64,000 bases of DNA from Ailanthus altissimus (Eukaryota; Streptophyta; Magnoliopsida; Sapindales; Simaroubaceae). Shown in pieces: positions 21,261-34,916 of this stretch. The number at the start of each line of letters is the position of its first letter. Within the stretch, counting starts at the first letter, position 1. The notes under the pieces were generated by a model, which did not search any database, was not told the DNA's origin, and saw only the letters and a list, made by a program, of their open reading frames with translations. A program made the translations under genes and the position numbers. The stretch spans positions 2,969,001 to 3,033,000 of the forward strand of contig OX327699.1 of the NCBI GenBank assembly GCA_946807835.1, given 5' to 3'.

Positions 21261-23480
21261 AGAAAATTGTAGCACACCTATTTTAAAGATTAAATTTATT
21301 ATTAAATTAAAAAAATTAAATGTTTAACCCTCCCAATCCTCTTCTTAGATCCGCTTCGCTCTTTTATGATAGTGTAGTGAAAGTGTATAAATTAAAGAGG
21401 TCCACCCTCTATAAAAATGTGGTGAAAGTGTATAAATTAAAATAGCTATATATATATGTTAAAGTGTTATAATTAGTTATATATTTTAATAAATATTTAC
21501 GTGTTAGTGTTTAATAATAATATTATTATTATAAAAGATATTTTTATTAGCAAATAATATTTATAATTCAAAAATTAAACTATTTGATATTCAGTTATAC
21601 AAAATTGATAAAATAAACAATATAAGTTTAAAAAAGTCATTGGTTATAATTGTCGGCTTGCAGGCAACAATGTTGGCTCTATCGTCGATGACAATATAGT
21701 GATTGGAAGGCAATACAACTATTGGATTCAAAATCTTTCGATGGATACAATGTTAGTGCCATCTACACTAACGCATTAGCAAGGAGTAATGGCTACCATA
21801 TTTAAATAAGAAAAAAAACAAAGAAAATTAGATCTTAAAATTTGATTTAAAGGATAATTTCATTTCTTGTTTTTAGAATTATTCAAAAATATTCATTTTT
21901 GTTAAATATTTTTACTTTTTTCACAAATTTTTACTATTTTTTAAATACTTATTTGAATGAAATAATATTTTCGTTATATAAATTACAAAATTTTAAATAT
22001 AATAATATTAATAATAAATCAAAATTTTATTACCACCATCGCTAAAAATGAATTTTTTGAATAATTTTACAAATAAAAAGTGAAACTGTTCTTTAAATTT
22101 TAAAGGGAATGTCTTTATCCCTTCAAATAAAGGTGGTTGAAATGTAGGTGTTGTTTCTCCAATGCTGTGCCTTACGGCGATCGATGCATCTAATTCCAGC
22201 CTTTTTTTTTTTTGACATCAATGCTTTTATTATAAAACTCGAAAATTATTTGAATCCCATCAGCTAATTGTATCATCAAAAGTCGATTGTGATTGGTCAT
22301 TGGCGATAATATAATACTACGTATGGTGTTTTTAAGTATATATATATATATATATATTGAAATAAAGGGTATTTTTTAAAAATAAAATTTATAGAAAGGA
22401 TACTTTTTATTTTAAAATTTATAAAATTAAACTTTTCAAATAAACAATTTCGAAAAAAGCTACCCTAACTTCGGGTTAATACAAAAATTGGATTATTTAA
22501 AAAGTTGATTTCTAAAAAATCACTTTTGAAATTAGTTATGATACAGATTTGAGTGGTGGTTTTTGTAGTAAAAAATAAAATGAAAATTAACCACAATGCA
22601 CTTATTTATTAATATGTTTATTATAAATTAAATCACATCAAACATCATTTAGAAAAAAATATATATATTTTTTTAAATTGCAATTCAAGTTCAATCCTTT
22701 AAAAAGTTCAACATAATTTATAAGCCTATGACATATTATAGGAAGGCTTATTATATAGACATATTATGGAAAGGCCTACTATATTTCAAGAATGGCTTAT
22801 TATATTTCAAGAATGTCTAATTCTAAACTTATAACATATTATGGGAAAGCCTATTATATACACATTATAGGCTTTAGCTCACCCCTATTGAGAGCTCTAA
22901 TATTGTGTAAAGGAACATTTTCGAGATATACTCACAGTCCTTTAACCTCTCATTAGCAAACATCCTCAACAATTAGCTTCATTGAGATCAAACCATAAGC
23001 CCTCCCTAAGGCAAATGAACACGTAAATCTTTTAAAAAGTTGACCACCTTTTCTCTTTAAGCGGATGAGAAGACGCTCATTTATTATTTATCAAGAACGT
23101 TAACTCATATTAACTTGGGGACTCAAAACCACTCTTACCCTCAAGAATATCAAAATCCTTAGTTTTTGACATAAATTTTATTCTAATAATTTTAGAATGT
23201 GTTCTAGTTAAAAAAATGTAAGAGTTTACCATAATTATAAAATAACTTTACAACTTAGCACAACAACATATATAAAAAAGAAGTTGAACACTCAAAACGA
23301 GGGCTTTTGAGGGGCTCTCCACTTTTGGGGGATTTTAGATTTTTTTTTAAGACTGTTTCTCTTTCCTCATATTTTGGAGGAACTTTTGATCCTTTTCTCT
23401 CCCACTAGATTTTCTCCAAGCAAATTAAAACAACTTTGAAACACTCCACTACAACTACTAAGGCTCCATCACCAATTTGA
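21261..23480. other. AT-rich intergenic DNA with short repeats
   Basis: No gene is recognisable. A (TA)n tract lies at 22337-22357. Around 22725-22875 a short unit with GACATATTAT and a 21-base TATATTTCAAGAATG repeat (22775-22815) recurs. The rest is low-complexity AT-rich sequence, with slightly more complex DNA at 22865-23120 that has no readable frame. Confidence 0.5.
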
Positions 23481-23489
23481 AGACTCCTT

Positions 23490-23663
23490 TATAATTCCCA
23501 AGACTTCAAAATAATATATTTGTGCTTATGATGACTCTGTAAAAACTTTACCTCACTATAATCACTTCTATAATTTTATAATTTCCAAGACTTTAAAATA
23601 ATATATTTGTGCTTATGATGACTCTGTAAAAGCTTTACATCACTATAATCACTTCTATAATAT
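23490..23663 (+). repeat. 87-bp tandem repeat, two copies
   Basis: The block ending ATATTTGTGCTTATGATGAC and continuing to ATAATCACTTCTATAAT occurs twice with an offset of exactly 87 bases (GCTTATG at 23524 and 23611). There are only a few mismatches. It has no coding potential and is a recent local duplication. Confidence 0.85.
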
Positions 23664-23748
23664 TATAAAGCGATTCAATAATACCATATAAATTAATTTA
23701 TCAAATTTAGTAAAGTAGATATAAACTCATATAAAATTAAACTACTAT

Positions 23749-24235
23749 GATTCGTTTCTAAATGATTTTTTTTTTTATCTCAATCGAAATTAGGACTTCA
23801 AAAGTCCAAACACGCATATTAAAAAGCCTAGCACATATTAATCCCACATGCGCAAATAAGTGGCCCATTTAGCCTATTCTTTCTTAAAAACAACTCAGTG
23901 ATAAATTGAGATCATGATTCGTTTCTAAACAATTTTTTTTTTTTATCTTAATCGAAATTAAGACTCCAAAAATCCAAACACGCATATTAAAAAGCCCAAC
24001 ACGTATCAATCCCATATGCGCAAATAAGTGGCCCATTTAGCTTATTCTTTTCCAAAAACAACTCAGTGATAAATTAAGATTATGATTCATTTTTAAATGA
24101 TTTTTTTTTATCTCAATTGAAATTAAGACTCCAAAAGTCCAAACACACATATTAAAAAACCTAACACGTATCAATCTCACATGCGCAAATAAATAACTCA
24201 GTGATAATTATCAAAGAGTTAGTAATTTAACTCTA
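23749..24235 (+). repeat. About 167-bp tandem repeat, three copies
   Basis: Units start with GATTCGTTTCTAAA at 23749, 23916 and (as GATTCATTTTTAAA) 24084, giving periods of 167 and 168. Each contains a T-run, the phrase TCCAAACACGCATATTAAAA, then ATGCGCAAATAAGTGG, then AACTCAGTGATAA. The third copy is shortened near its end. Unit length is in the satellite range, but three copies make only a local minisatellite. Confidence 0.88.
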
Positions 24236-24933
24236 TAGCCTAAAGCGGCTCAAAATCCAAGATTAACTATAATAATTATTTCAAATAAGATCATCAAGAG
24301 GTTCGAAATTTGAATTAACTTCATAAAAAATTTTAGACATTTAAATTTCAAATGAACTATAAAATCTCTTACTTAGGTACTATTTGTTTCTTCTTTTTTT
24401 CATTTTTTTTCAATTTTTAAGATATAAAATTTTGTATTTAATTTTTAATTTCTCTATTATTCATTAAAATAATATAAAAGATAACTATGTTAATAAAAAT
24501 AATTAATGTCATACTTATATAATTGGGATATCAAATTTATATCTTAATTTATGTGACATTTAATATATCTATTGTTAATTTATATTGAATAACTATCACA
24601 TTAATAAAAATTAAAAATTAAGTGATGGTCATTAATTAATGACACATAATTAAGATATAAAATATGTATTTTAATTAAAAAAAATACATATTCTCTGATA
24701 TATACTTTCAGTTAAAAAAACAAATCAATAAATACAACCATCTCTCCAATGGTTGACAAAATTAAAAATTGGATCAAATCAATCATCATATTTTCACGAA
24801 CTAGATTTTGTTTATGCATTTAACTAACACACAGTATAAAAGTTAATATGTCAAAAGATCTCTTTAGACACAAAATATTTGAAATGTGAAACCAAAATTA
24901 TTTAAACTTATATCATTTTTTGGTGACAGTTTT
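24236..24933. other. AT-rich spacer downstream of the small minus-strand gene
   Basis: I see no gene or element. It likely contains the 3' UTR of the gene ending at 24934. The rest is low-complexity AT-rich DNA. Confidence 0.45.
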
Positions 24934-27568
24934 TCAGGCACTTGACTTGGCAGAAGCAGAGCATTCTTTTTCTTCATTATCTGGTTTATGGAACTTCATA
25001 ACTGATGCCATTATTCCAGTATATTTTGAAGTTCTGGACTTCCTAGCCCTTTGAACCTGCATCATAAACATGCTCCTTTGCTAAGATTAATTCTATTTAA
25101 TAAGGCTTGCTCTGGTTTGATTATAAAAACAAAAACATATATAAATAAATAAAATGATAAATTAAGAGAAGAAAAAAATACTGTGCATATTAAAAATATA
25201 TGCTAGGTTTATAATGTTAGAATTCTAATTGATGTGTCACCGATCAATAATTATTATTTTTTAAATAATTATTTTCTTTTTAATTTTTATTGATATGTTA
25301 ATTATACAATACCAATTAATAATAAACACATTATATGCCAGTTGGAATACAAATTTGTATTCTAACTATATAAATATTGTATTATTGTATATAAAAAGAT
25401 ATGATTATTTGAACTAACTATAATACTCTATCAACTGACTTAATAATTTTATTAATTACCCATAATGAAAAGTACTATTATTTACATAATGAAAACGACT
25501 ATTATGTACATAAGAACATAATTAAAATATAATTAATAAAATAGTTTTACTCACTATATCCATCTTTAAATTCATCTGCAAAATTAATTCAACATACAAT
25601 CATCTTCTTTATTTTAAGTTTTTATTTTATATTCAATATTTGTTTGTAATAATATACATTAAGTTTATGGAAGGAGAAATCAATTTCCATGAGAATTTTG
25701 ACAATAAAAATGTATTTTTTTAATTTAAAAGTTAATTGTTAAAGAATAGAAAAGGAATTTAATTTTAATAAAAATATTAATGGTTAAAGATAAGTTAATC
25801 ACTCTTACTATATATATGAGAAGTTAAGATAACACATACCAATTGATATGTTTACTAAAAAAAAAGTAGGTTTATAGAGTTAGATTATAATGGAAAGTTA
25901 AGTAGGGTTATAAAGGAAAAGTAAAAAATTAAATTTTAGTGGTGTGTTTATTTAAAAAGTAAGTTTACAAATTATTATAGTGAGTTTAAACAACCCAATC
26001 CTATAAAAATAAAAATATTTACGGCTGTATTTAGTAATAAAAGGCTTCTAATGTATCACTTCTAACTTTTTGTGAGAGTTCGATTTGTTAATTGTATAGA
26101 CAAAAATAAACAAGATGGGTATTACAAATGTGCATGTTAAAGTGTGTTAGGCACTGTTCTTAAAATTATTTATGTTCTCACAATGATAATAATCAAAGTG
26201 CAATAGGATTTGAATGATAAGATAATTTTTAAGATCGAATAACAATTAAAATTTGTAAAGGTGTATACTAAATGTAAATTTTTTAGGCTACAAGTAAAAA
26301 TTTTGAGAGTAGTTGATATATAGAAAGAATTTGAATCAAAAATGAAAAAGAGTTGTTAATTCTTACAAATAAGATGTGCCTGTAGTATTTATAAATATGA
26401 GATGTTTCTTTAAAAAGACATAACACTTTTAAAAAAAGTTACATCCATTGAAAAAGGTATATGACTCTTACAAGAATCAGATCCTCAGCTCCCAAAATCA
26501 TGGAGCTTAAAAAGAAAAAAATTAAAAATCTAACTGGATGCTGTGACTTCAGCATTTAACGCCGCGATACTTAAATCTTTGTCTCAAGGGTTGCAATACT
26601 CAAGACCCAACACTCAAATCTCTGCCTCGAGCACTATGGTGCTCAAGCAAAATTTTCTGCTTGAGCACCTTTTCCTACTTTTTCATCTTCTAAGTACTTT
26701 CTCTGTACTATAGCCTGATTTATATTAGTTTATTTGAATTACCATCATAAACACTAATACATTCCTAACAAATAAGTGCTAAAATAAAAAATTAAAATAC
26801 ATTTAAAAAAATCAAATAAGGGTGTTGCTGGTGTCTATGAATGATATTCTTAAAAACTATTTTTGAAAAATGAAAACAATATTTAAGAAATTATGTATTC
26901 GAAGTCGGGAAAAGTGCTTGCTATCATTTTCGGAAATAAACTTTTTGGAATTGAAAACAGTACAAATATTATAAATGCTTTTATGTTTTTATTTTAAGAA
27001 TGAATAAAATAGATTAATTATATGTTTATATAACTAGTTTATATGTTTAGTATTAATTTTTTTTAAAAATACATTATTATTTTAATACTTTTAAATTGAC
27101 AATATATTTTACTTTATTTTTATAAAATCCATTGCTAAAAATACAAATCAAATATAATTTTAAGAATATATTTTGTTTTTAAAAATAAAAATATATATTT
27201 CAAAATCACATATTAACCATCATTAAAATTTGCACGTGGGGTGCTTGTAAAGTTGGCAAGCACCTTCCACTTTAAGCACATGCACATTTTTTCAATCAAA
27301 GCTAGAGTTCGAGTGCCGTGACGGATGTTAGTGCCTGTTGAGTTCCTCCCTCTCTTGCAAAAGTATTTTAATTTGAATAGAATGTGTTTAAAATTATATT
27401 TATTATTCTGATGATTTCAATAATATAGTTTAAACAAAAATACGCCTCAAAATTATACGTGTTGATCCATACAAAGTTTAATAGTATAATCTAATTATAA
27501 ATCAGTAATATATTCTAATGTATCATCAACTAATCTAAAAAAAAAGCTACTAAAATTCAACCTTAATA

Positions 27569-27599
<31 letters not shown>

Positions 27600-28115
27600 T
27601 TGTGTTGGTTCATGCCTTATACCTTAGGTTTGGTGCTTTGGATCTTCATAGTCTTCAATTCTGGTGGTCTATCTTTAAGATATTCTTTCAGCTGCTCATC
27701 ATTCATGCGTTCTATCTCTTCCATCTGTTCAATAAAATTTTAACTAAAAAATTCAATTCAATTTGCAGCAAATTTTTCATTTTGAATAAATGGAAAAGCA
27801 TGTCAATTTCCTTTTCATAATCTAGGCACAAAATAAAAATACAACAGTCCAATCTAACTTATGAAGAGAAACTGTGTGCTTTTTGTATTCAGGAAAAAAA
27901 ACCCTTTTTTTAAAACCAAAAAACTATACTAACTCGTGAAAAAAAAATGGAGAATAAGAAAAATAAGAATCAATTACCCATGTTTTGAGATCTTCTATTT
28001 GTTTTTCCAACTCTTCTTCTTCTCTATTGGCAAGTTCTCTCTTTTCTTCAGATGAAAGAGTCTTTGGTTGTAATTCTATCTTCTTTTTCTTCTTTCCTTC
28101 CTTTGAAGTATCCAT
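24934..28115 (-). CDS. Small charged coiled-coil-like protein, 3 coding exons, 120 aa, function unknown
   Basis: Minus-strand exons are 28115-27978, 27724-27623 and 25056-24934. All junctions are GT-AG and phase 0 (TGG/gtaatt, cag/ATG, AAG/gtataa, cag/GTT), and the stop is TGA. The product starts MDTSKEGKKKKK, continues as an acidic/basic heptad-like helix (SSEEKRELANREEEELEKQI), then MEEIERMNDEQLKEYLKDRP, then a basic stretch QRARKSRTSKYTGIMASVMK, and ends with a Ser/Ala-rich tail. Lysine-rich ends suggest a nuclear protein (inference). I do not recognise a family. Three exons that join in frame with consensus splice sites and a continuous charged protein argue that it is real, although no exon alone exceeds 50 codons. 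Introns are 253 and 2566 bp. Confidence 0.72.
27577..27599. repeat. (TA)n microsatellite
   Basis: About 11-12 uninterrupted TA units lie in the larger intron of the small minus-strand gene, just past its second exon. Such a tract is likely length-polymorphic. Confidence 0.9.
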
Positions 28116-28135
28116 AAATATTTTCCTTGCAATAA

Positions 28136-30157
28136 CCTGAAAACATACAAATCATTTATAGCATAGTTTTATTTGATCGAAAACAATGTAAAGAGCATGT
28201 AAATGTTTGCTACCACGGTAAAGTTTGGGCATCTGATCTATGTCAGGGGTTAAAACTTAGAGCAGTTTTAATTTTTGTTAATTGTTAGAGGCCAAATTTA
28301 ATCTCTCAAATAGTTGATATTATTATACATAGTTGATATTTAAAATATAATATTATATTCATTTAAGATTTGAGATTAAAAATTTGAAATTGAGATATAA
28401 TATTTGTCTCGAAAACAATGCAAAGAGATAAGGAAAGATAATATAGGTTTGGTTACAATTAATGCAGCAATTGTAACAACTTGTTAGTTGTTGAATTTCT
28501 ATCTCTCAAAGTATTTTTATTAGTATAAAGTTTTGTGTTATATTTTTCTTCTTCATGATTTTCCGTTAGTTTTTTAAGTTCCATGTAAGATTTTCTTATG
28601 GCTCGTCTGAGATTTCATGAACATTGTTTTGGAATTGAAAGTCATATGTTTTAAAACTAGTGTTTTTTAAAGATCTTCTTGTTGCTTTTTATTGAAAATA
28701 GTGTGTTAAAATAGCATAACAAGATTACTATTCTTTTTTAAAATGGTAAGAGAATTATTTTGAGAAAAAATATTGTAGATTTTGTTCAAACCCATTTTCA
28801 ATGCTTTAAAAAGAATATATATTTTCAATAACAACAAATCATAATGCTTCGATAGAAAAAAAAAAACAAAAATAACTAACCAAACATAAATAAAAAAAAT
28901 TGTTTTCATCATTTTATTATATTTTTTCTTCTAAAAAAACATTTCAATTAAAAAAATCTAACTACAAATCCCAATAAATATAGTAAGAGGTTTGAATGGA
29001 GGTGCTTCTCATTATTACACATATGGCGCCGTTACAAAATTGCGATAACAACAAAGAAGGGACTTTATTTGTTTAGATGCTAAACTTTTATTTCTTATTG
29101 AATAAACTCATAATTTATCTCATTTTATAAAATATGTTCTTATTATTGAGTTTCTTTGTATATTAACAATAGATTTAAAACAAATGCGCTTGCAGTTGTG
29201 ATTTAATAGTAAAGAATTCGCCATACAGATTTTATGAGAGAGGTTCAATTCTTGGTAAAGTTAATATTGAAAGAAAAAATAATGGAAATACAAAAACTAA
29301 AATTTAATTGATAATCACCACACTGCTAAAAAATAATGTAAAAAGTTTAATGATAATTACCTATTTAATAAAATATTTAAAAATATAGAATTATTTTAAT
29401 AAAGCATGGAAACCCAAAGACCCAAATAATAAAATTCCATGACAAAACCCATAAACAAACCCAATTCATAGAAATTTAGAACAAAAGAGTGATTGTAAAT
29501 CCATAATAACAGAATTAATTTTTAAGAATTTTAAGTTATATTCGGTACTCGGTAGAGTAGTTTATTCATTGAATTTATTTTTTTAAATTTTTTTGGGGCT
29601 TGTATGGAGGAAAAAAGCATCCGATGTAATTAGAAAATGTCAATTAATTTATCAATTAGAAAACTAATTAATTAAGAAGAAAGAAGCACCTCAATTTATA
29701 GCAAATTATGATGGTGATAACCCACGATCAACGCCACAATAACAACAATAATAACAAATTAATTAAAAAAAAAAATAGCCACCATTAACATCTTAGTTCA
29801 ATATATAGCAAATACTAAAGTATTTTATGATTGTATTTTTATAATCCAATAAAGGAATTTGTAATTATTGTAAATAATAAAGAGAAGAGATAACACAATA
29901 ATTTATATGAAAAAGAAAAATTATGTGATACCTGTGAGCACTGGGAAGTATTCTGTTCATTAATCCTTTTCTCAACGTTGTATATTTGATTATGATTATT
30001 AGTAAGAAGAATTAAGCAAAAATGATATGTAAAATGAATTAGTTTGAGATATAAATTAATAAGAAAATAGAAACAAAGAAAAGGGGAGAAATGAGCAAAG
30101 CATTAGAACTCTTTTATTTGTGTAGAAGTGCAAAATTGCAAATGCTTATTATATAAG
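28136..30157 (-). promoter_or_regulatory. Putative 5' UTR intron and core promoter of the small minus-strand gene
   Basis: The first coding exon can be extended 21 bases upstream to an acceptor (TTTTCAG before 28136). A good donor (CTCACAG followed by GTATCA, boundary 29932/29931) lies upstream. A TATATAA-like box (CTTATATAA on the minus strand, 30157-30149) sits about 30-40 bases before a pyrimidine-rich leader. The inferred non-coding first exon is about 30115-29932 and the leader intron about 1795 bp. The leader contains an ATG at about 29960, so a short upstream reading frame is possible. This is prediction from signals only. Confidence 0.45.
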
Positions 30158-31690
30158 AATATTTTCGAAACTAGTCCCTCTTTTTAATCTATTTTTCTTT
30201 TTCAGCCACATATTAAAATACTAATCTTTTGTAGCTAAAATACTTAAAATATGATGTTTTGTCCCTCAAAAATATTTCTCCTCCTTCCCTCTCCTCATGT
30301 CTCATTTTTGAACCAAAAAAAAAAAAAATTTAAATAATACTCTCAAATTGGTGAATACGGAAAAATTAGAAAAATACTCAAATCAAGGAGGTTGGCACAC
30401 ATGGAAAGTAAAGAAGTAGAAACATAGCAAATAATTGGTAAGTTGTTTAAATTTTTTAATATATAATTTATATTGTGATAAATGTGATTAAAATGAGTAA
30501 AATGTTGTTTTGTAAGATAATGTGGGTAAATTTTATGAAAACAAGTGGAAAAAAAAGACCAAAATATTAAAATAATGGTTTGAAAAATGCGGAAACTTAG
30601 TGAAAAAGTCACTTGCAGTGGCCACCCAATTCACGCGTCATTTGTGGTGCCGCGCATGCACCAATGCTGTAGTGGTGCCTTTTTTTATTTTTTTAAATTT
30701 AATTTAAATTAAATAGAAATAATTATTAATTAATAGTAATTAAATAGAATTAATAGTTATTAAGTAATAATAAATATCCATAAACACAATTAATTATATA
30801 CTTTTTGTTTAATTTAACAAAAATAATAAATAATAAATTGGCTAATTTTTTAATTAATTATTGAATTACATTATTAATAATAAAGTATTAATTAAAATTA
30901 GTTAATAAATAAATTGTTTGCTTGTATACATCTAAATATTTTTTAATTGTTTTTATTTAATTTAAAAGAATGTTGAATAATTATTAAATAATAATTTGTT
31001 TATTAATTTTAGTTGTTTTCGATTGGTGTATTAAATTAATTAATTAATTAGTTATTAATTTTAATTTTTTTAGGAAGCAAAATGTGTCATTTAATTAATT
31101 AATTTGTTAAAAGAATGTTTAATGGTTATTTAATTAATTTGTTATTAATTTTAGTTTTTATCGATTGGTGTATTAAATTAATTAATTATTTATTTATGTT
31201 TTAAATTGTTTTAGAAAGCAAATTATTCCAAATCAATTATAGTTTTAGAAATGAGTTTTATTAGGTGTCGATGACTTCTTACTCGAAGATATGAGTTATA
31301 GACTCATAAAGACATAAGTTGACGCTCATACAGATGTAATTATTTAAGGCGATATATTGGGATAATTTTTTAGATGCGCATGATTTCTCATTTTTAGGTA
31401 TAGTAGTATATGAGATATCGTTAAGACAAGTTCTAACCAAAAACCTATATAAAAAATTGTGATTTTTGATAAGTAATATGTACATGAGATTCTCCTGTCG
31501 AGAGTTTTTTGTTATGAGGTTGAAGATGAGAGATTATCTCTCAATTAGTATTTTAAAAATAAAATTAGAAATAGACTATTGGATAAATATTTTGATAACT
31601 TAAAGTCTTTAAACTATAAATAGTTAGTCACTAATTAGCTACGAAAGATTTGAGTGAAGATGATGATTAAGATTCAGTCAAATTATGTAT
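30158..31690. other. AT-rich spacer with a degenerate two-copy repeat
   Basis: No gene is seen. A unit of about 140 bases with AAAAGAATGTT, TTTATTAATTTTAG, CGATTGGTGTATTAAATTAA and a following GAAGCAAA occurs at about 30963-31082. It recurs, degraded, at about 31107-31225. The stretch 30610-30680 is GC-richer (CACGCGTCATTTGTGG) but without a frame. Confidence 0.5.
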
Positions 31691-31699
31691 ATTTTATTT

Positions 31700-32120
31700 T
31701 TTCATCATATTTTGATGTCGTGGGATAATCGTAGAGACATTCAACATTTTGTTCTTAGTCTTATGGATAAGTTCAATCAATACTTGTGGGGCACAATAGC
31801 ATAGTTTGTATTATTCAACTACTTAAGTACAATGGTAGCAAAAAAGTTAAAAATGATCAGAAAAGTAGGGGTAGGCACGAACGTCGAGAAATATAATGTA
31901 CATGGTTTTGCACTTACATTCTTGGTGAATATTTATGTCGATTCATTATTGTATTGAAATGTGGAGAATGCGTTCAAACTATCTTTTGTTGATGTTAAAT
32001 TGATATTTTTTATTGTCTCAAATTTAAATCTACAAGGTGATTTTGGTTTGTGGTTTAATTTTTGCATGTCTCAATGGTGATCCATTTTTATGCTTATTGA
32101 ATTAACAAAGTAAGGGCACT
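31700..32120 (+). pseudogene. Possible DUF1985-like fragment of a Mutator-type element
   Basis: In one frame the plus strand reads FVLSLMDKFNQYLWG, a stop, LFNYLSTMVAKKLK and VEKYNVHGFALTFLVNIY, with only scattered stops. The WG, the -YN-HGF-- phrase and the spacing resemble the DUF1985 domain found in plant Mutator-like elements that carry Ulp1 proteases. It is too decayed to be sure. The nearby remnants beyond the Athila insertion (51985-53145) may belong to the same locus. Confidence 0.35.
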
Positions 32121-32514
32121 CCATTGTTCAAAAACGTTAAAGAGATTTTTTTTAAAATGATAAATAATTAATATTTCTTACATACACATACATAAATATA
32201 AAATTTTTTTGTTAATGATTAATGATTTTGTAATTTTGTGTATGTTGTGGAGATACACAGAAAGTTAGTGTCGAAAGAACACAAGAAGAATGAAGAGTTT
32301 CTCATAATAGTGAAGCTACGCTTTTCATATAAAATCTTTGGAGGTAATCTTAAATTAAAACATATTTTGTCAAATGTCAAATTCATTAATACCTGGAATG
32401 ATTTGGATGTTTAGCATGACTACCCCTCTGAAGCCCTACCAATATTTGAAGAACGGTACAATAATTTATACTTTTTTTTTCTTTTATTTACTATTTGATC
32501 TTAGTGAGTATTAC

Positions 32515-33607
32515 TGATGTATACTTTAGTAGTTAAGCGCAAGCACATACTATCATATCAAGTAATACAAGATTTTAAGTCAAAGTATTGTTCTCACAAG
32601 GGCTATATGATCTAATTCTTCAATTAATTATTAAAATTATATCTACTTCACTTTTATTCCAAAAATAAAAATTTGAAATCAATTAATTAACCTAGTTCTA
32701 TCAAATTAAACTAAACCTAAATAGTAAAAAAAAATAAAGAGTTGAATTCACCAATTAATAACAATCTAGGGTTTCGACTTATTTTTTAATATTTTATTAG
32801 AATCATTAACCTCTTAGTTAATCCCCTAATATGAATTGATTGGCTAAACTCTAATCTTATCATAAACCTTTTTCGATGGTCGAGTGATTATATTACATAT
32901 TCTAATAACTACCTATATATCTATCGTAATCAGAATATAATGTAATTCATTAAGACCAGGTTTAGATAATACCATTCATGCCATTTATGTATATTTCTAT
33001 CCTACATAAAACTTATAGTTGTTACTCTATGATTATGCATCAAACTATTTTAGGCTAAACACATGAATCCATCCGTCGAGTTTATCATGGTTCCTCAATC
33101 ATTCAAAATATTAGTCAGATATAATGAAAGCATTAAACACAAGATAGAATCAATCAATTATATGTATTAAGTTTATAAATTAATAATTAACAAAATCTAA
33201 CTACATACTAAGTTCAAAAGTTTAACCCTAGATAAAATAACTTTAGCTCATCACTAAACCAAGAGTATCAAACTAATCCATGAATAACAACAAGAACAAG
33301 AATATAATGATAAGAAAAGAGAAGAAAAACTAATTAAGAAGATGTCTTGGGTTTTTTCTTTCTCTTTCTTGACTAGAAGCTTTAATCTTGATGTTGAATT
33401 TTTAATTCTTAGCTTTGATCTCTTGACTTTGTCTTGTGATTTGTTTCCTTAAGTTTTGCCTTTCTCAAAGTCTATGTTTTGCCTATAAAAAAAGTGCTTT
33501 TATAAGTTTAAGAAACCCTAGGGTTAAGGGCCTTCGAATTCAAGTCGAAATATAACTAAAAAAAGGGTCTTTTACTTGTCGTACAGGTGCCGCGACACTG
33601 GGGCTGA
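32515..33607 (-). repeat. 3' LTR of the Athila-like element, distal part (copy C2)
   Basis: On the plus strand it begins TGATGTATACTTTAG, like copy C4 (TGATGTATGTTTTAG), and runs colinearly with C4 to the GC-rich tract. There it stops at GGGGCTGA, where family-B sequence TGTAATATTC begins. The LTR resumes at 41315. Bases 33603-33607 (GCTGA) are the TSD of the B composite. Confidence 0.9.
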
Positions 33608-34916
33608 TGTAATATTCAATCCCTATTAGTAGTCTTGGCGCCTAGATTTCGATATAGAGTAATAAAGACCTGTAGGATTACCCAATTTTAACCTTATTAG
33701 AAATATTTTCTTTATGGTGCGCGTGGGAGATATTAGACCTAATTTAGTAATTTCACACTCGATTGGAGCATCGGACGACCCTAGAATATTTTTAAAAATT
33801 TTCTCTATTGGCTTGGAAAAGAAAATTCTAATTTACTATATGAATTTCCATTTAAGGGTTATGTATAGAACAAGCCTTTGTTGAGAAACATAATCCATAT
33901 ATTAGAGAATGGACCAATTAGAAGAAATCTCATGAATTGCCAACTTGAAAATTCTAATTAGTTCTTTCGACTATTCTAATTAGATAGTTACAAATGAACC
34001 GATTACATACTTAATTTCTAACTAATGGCAAATTAGTAATTTAGAGTAAGTTGAAGGGCAAAATGATCAATTGAGGAGCACTATATATATGTTGAAAGTG
34101 TGTAGAGTTTTCAACAGATCAAAATACAAACACTTAGAACAAAAAGAGAGCAAAATTCGAGCTAGAAGAGAGGTGCTACTGTAGTGAAATTTAAGTTTCT
34201 TTTCCATGATTTATCATGCTTAATCAAGCTAAAATAAGGTTACATACCAACCCCTAAGCTCAATTGAAGCCTCAATTAGTAAAAATTCAAGAAAAAGAGG
34301 TAAGAAAAGCATTGTTTTGTGAAATTTATAAGTGAGCTTTTAAGATTACTTCGATTGATGTTCTTGTGTGTATTCTTGGTTTAGATTAAGTTGAATTCTA
34401 GTATGGAACTTGAAGGAGTCATCAATTTGAAGAAATTGGCAAGGTAAGAATTAAGGTTTTGGGTGATTTGAATGTAGAGACTTCAATTGGTTGTAATTAG
34501 GGCATTAGAATGAAGTTGGCTTGATTTTGATCTAATTGGAACAAGAAATTGAGAAAAGAAATGTATTGGAACATAGGGTGAAATTCTGCCACTTTAGGGA
34601 AGTTAGGGACTGAGTGGTGTTTTGATTGAGTTGTTGTGTATAAATGATGCCTTATGTATGTTGAATGTATATGGTTGATGGAAAAACCAAAAATGAAGAA
34701 AATGAGACATAATTGTCCATTTTGGAAAGGTGAAGGGCAATTATGTCCAACCAAGTTATAAGGAGTTTATTTATTTTCAAGGTGCCGAGTGGTGAGTTAG
34801 ATTAGATTAATTGACTCCGTAAATAAAAATCGGGAAGTAGTATGCATCCAGGCTTTGTATGCCGATTAGGGGGTTTAGTAGTTAAATGAGATTCTAGCAT
34901 TCGATTTGGTTCTAAA
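33608..34916 (+). repeat. Family-B LTR unit B1, 5' half
   Basis: It covers the first about 1300 bases of the LTR: TG start, TATA tract at about 34081, the GTGTGTAGAGTTTTCAA segment, and the middle region to TTGGTTCTAAA. It is then directly followed by the start of the next unit. The 3' half of the LTR is missing. Confidence 0.85.

Noticed and set aside
30343..30612. Minus-strand 89-codon frame
   Set aside because: Low-complexity Ile/Tyr/His-rich translation of AT-rich spacer upstream of the small gene's promoter; no homology pattern.
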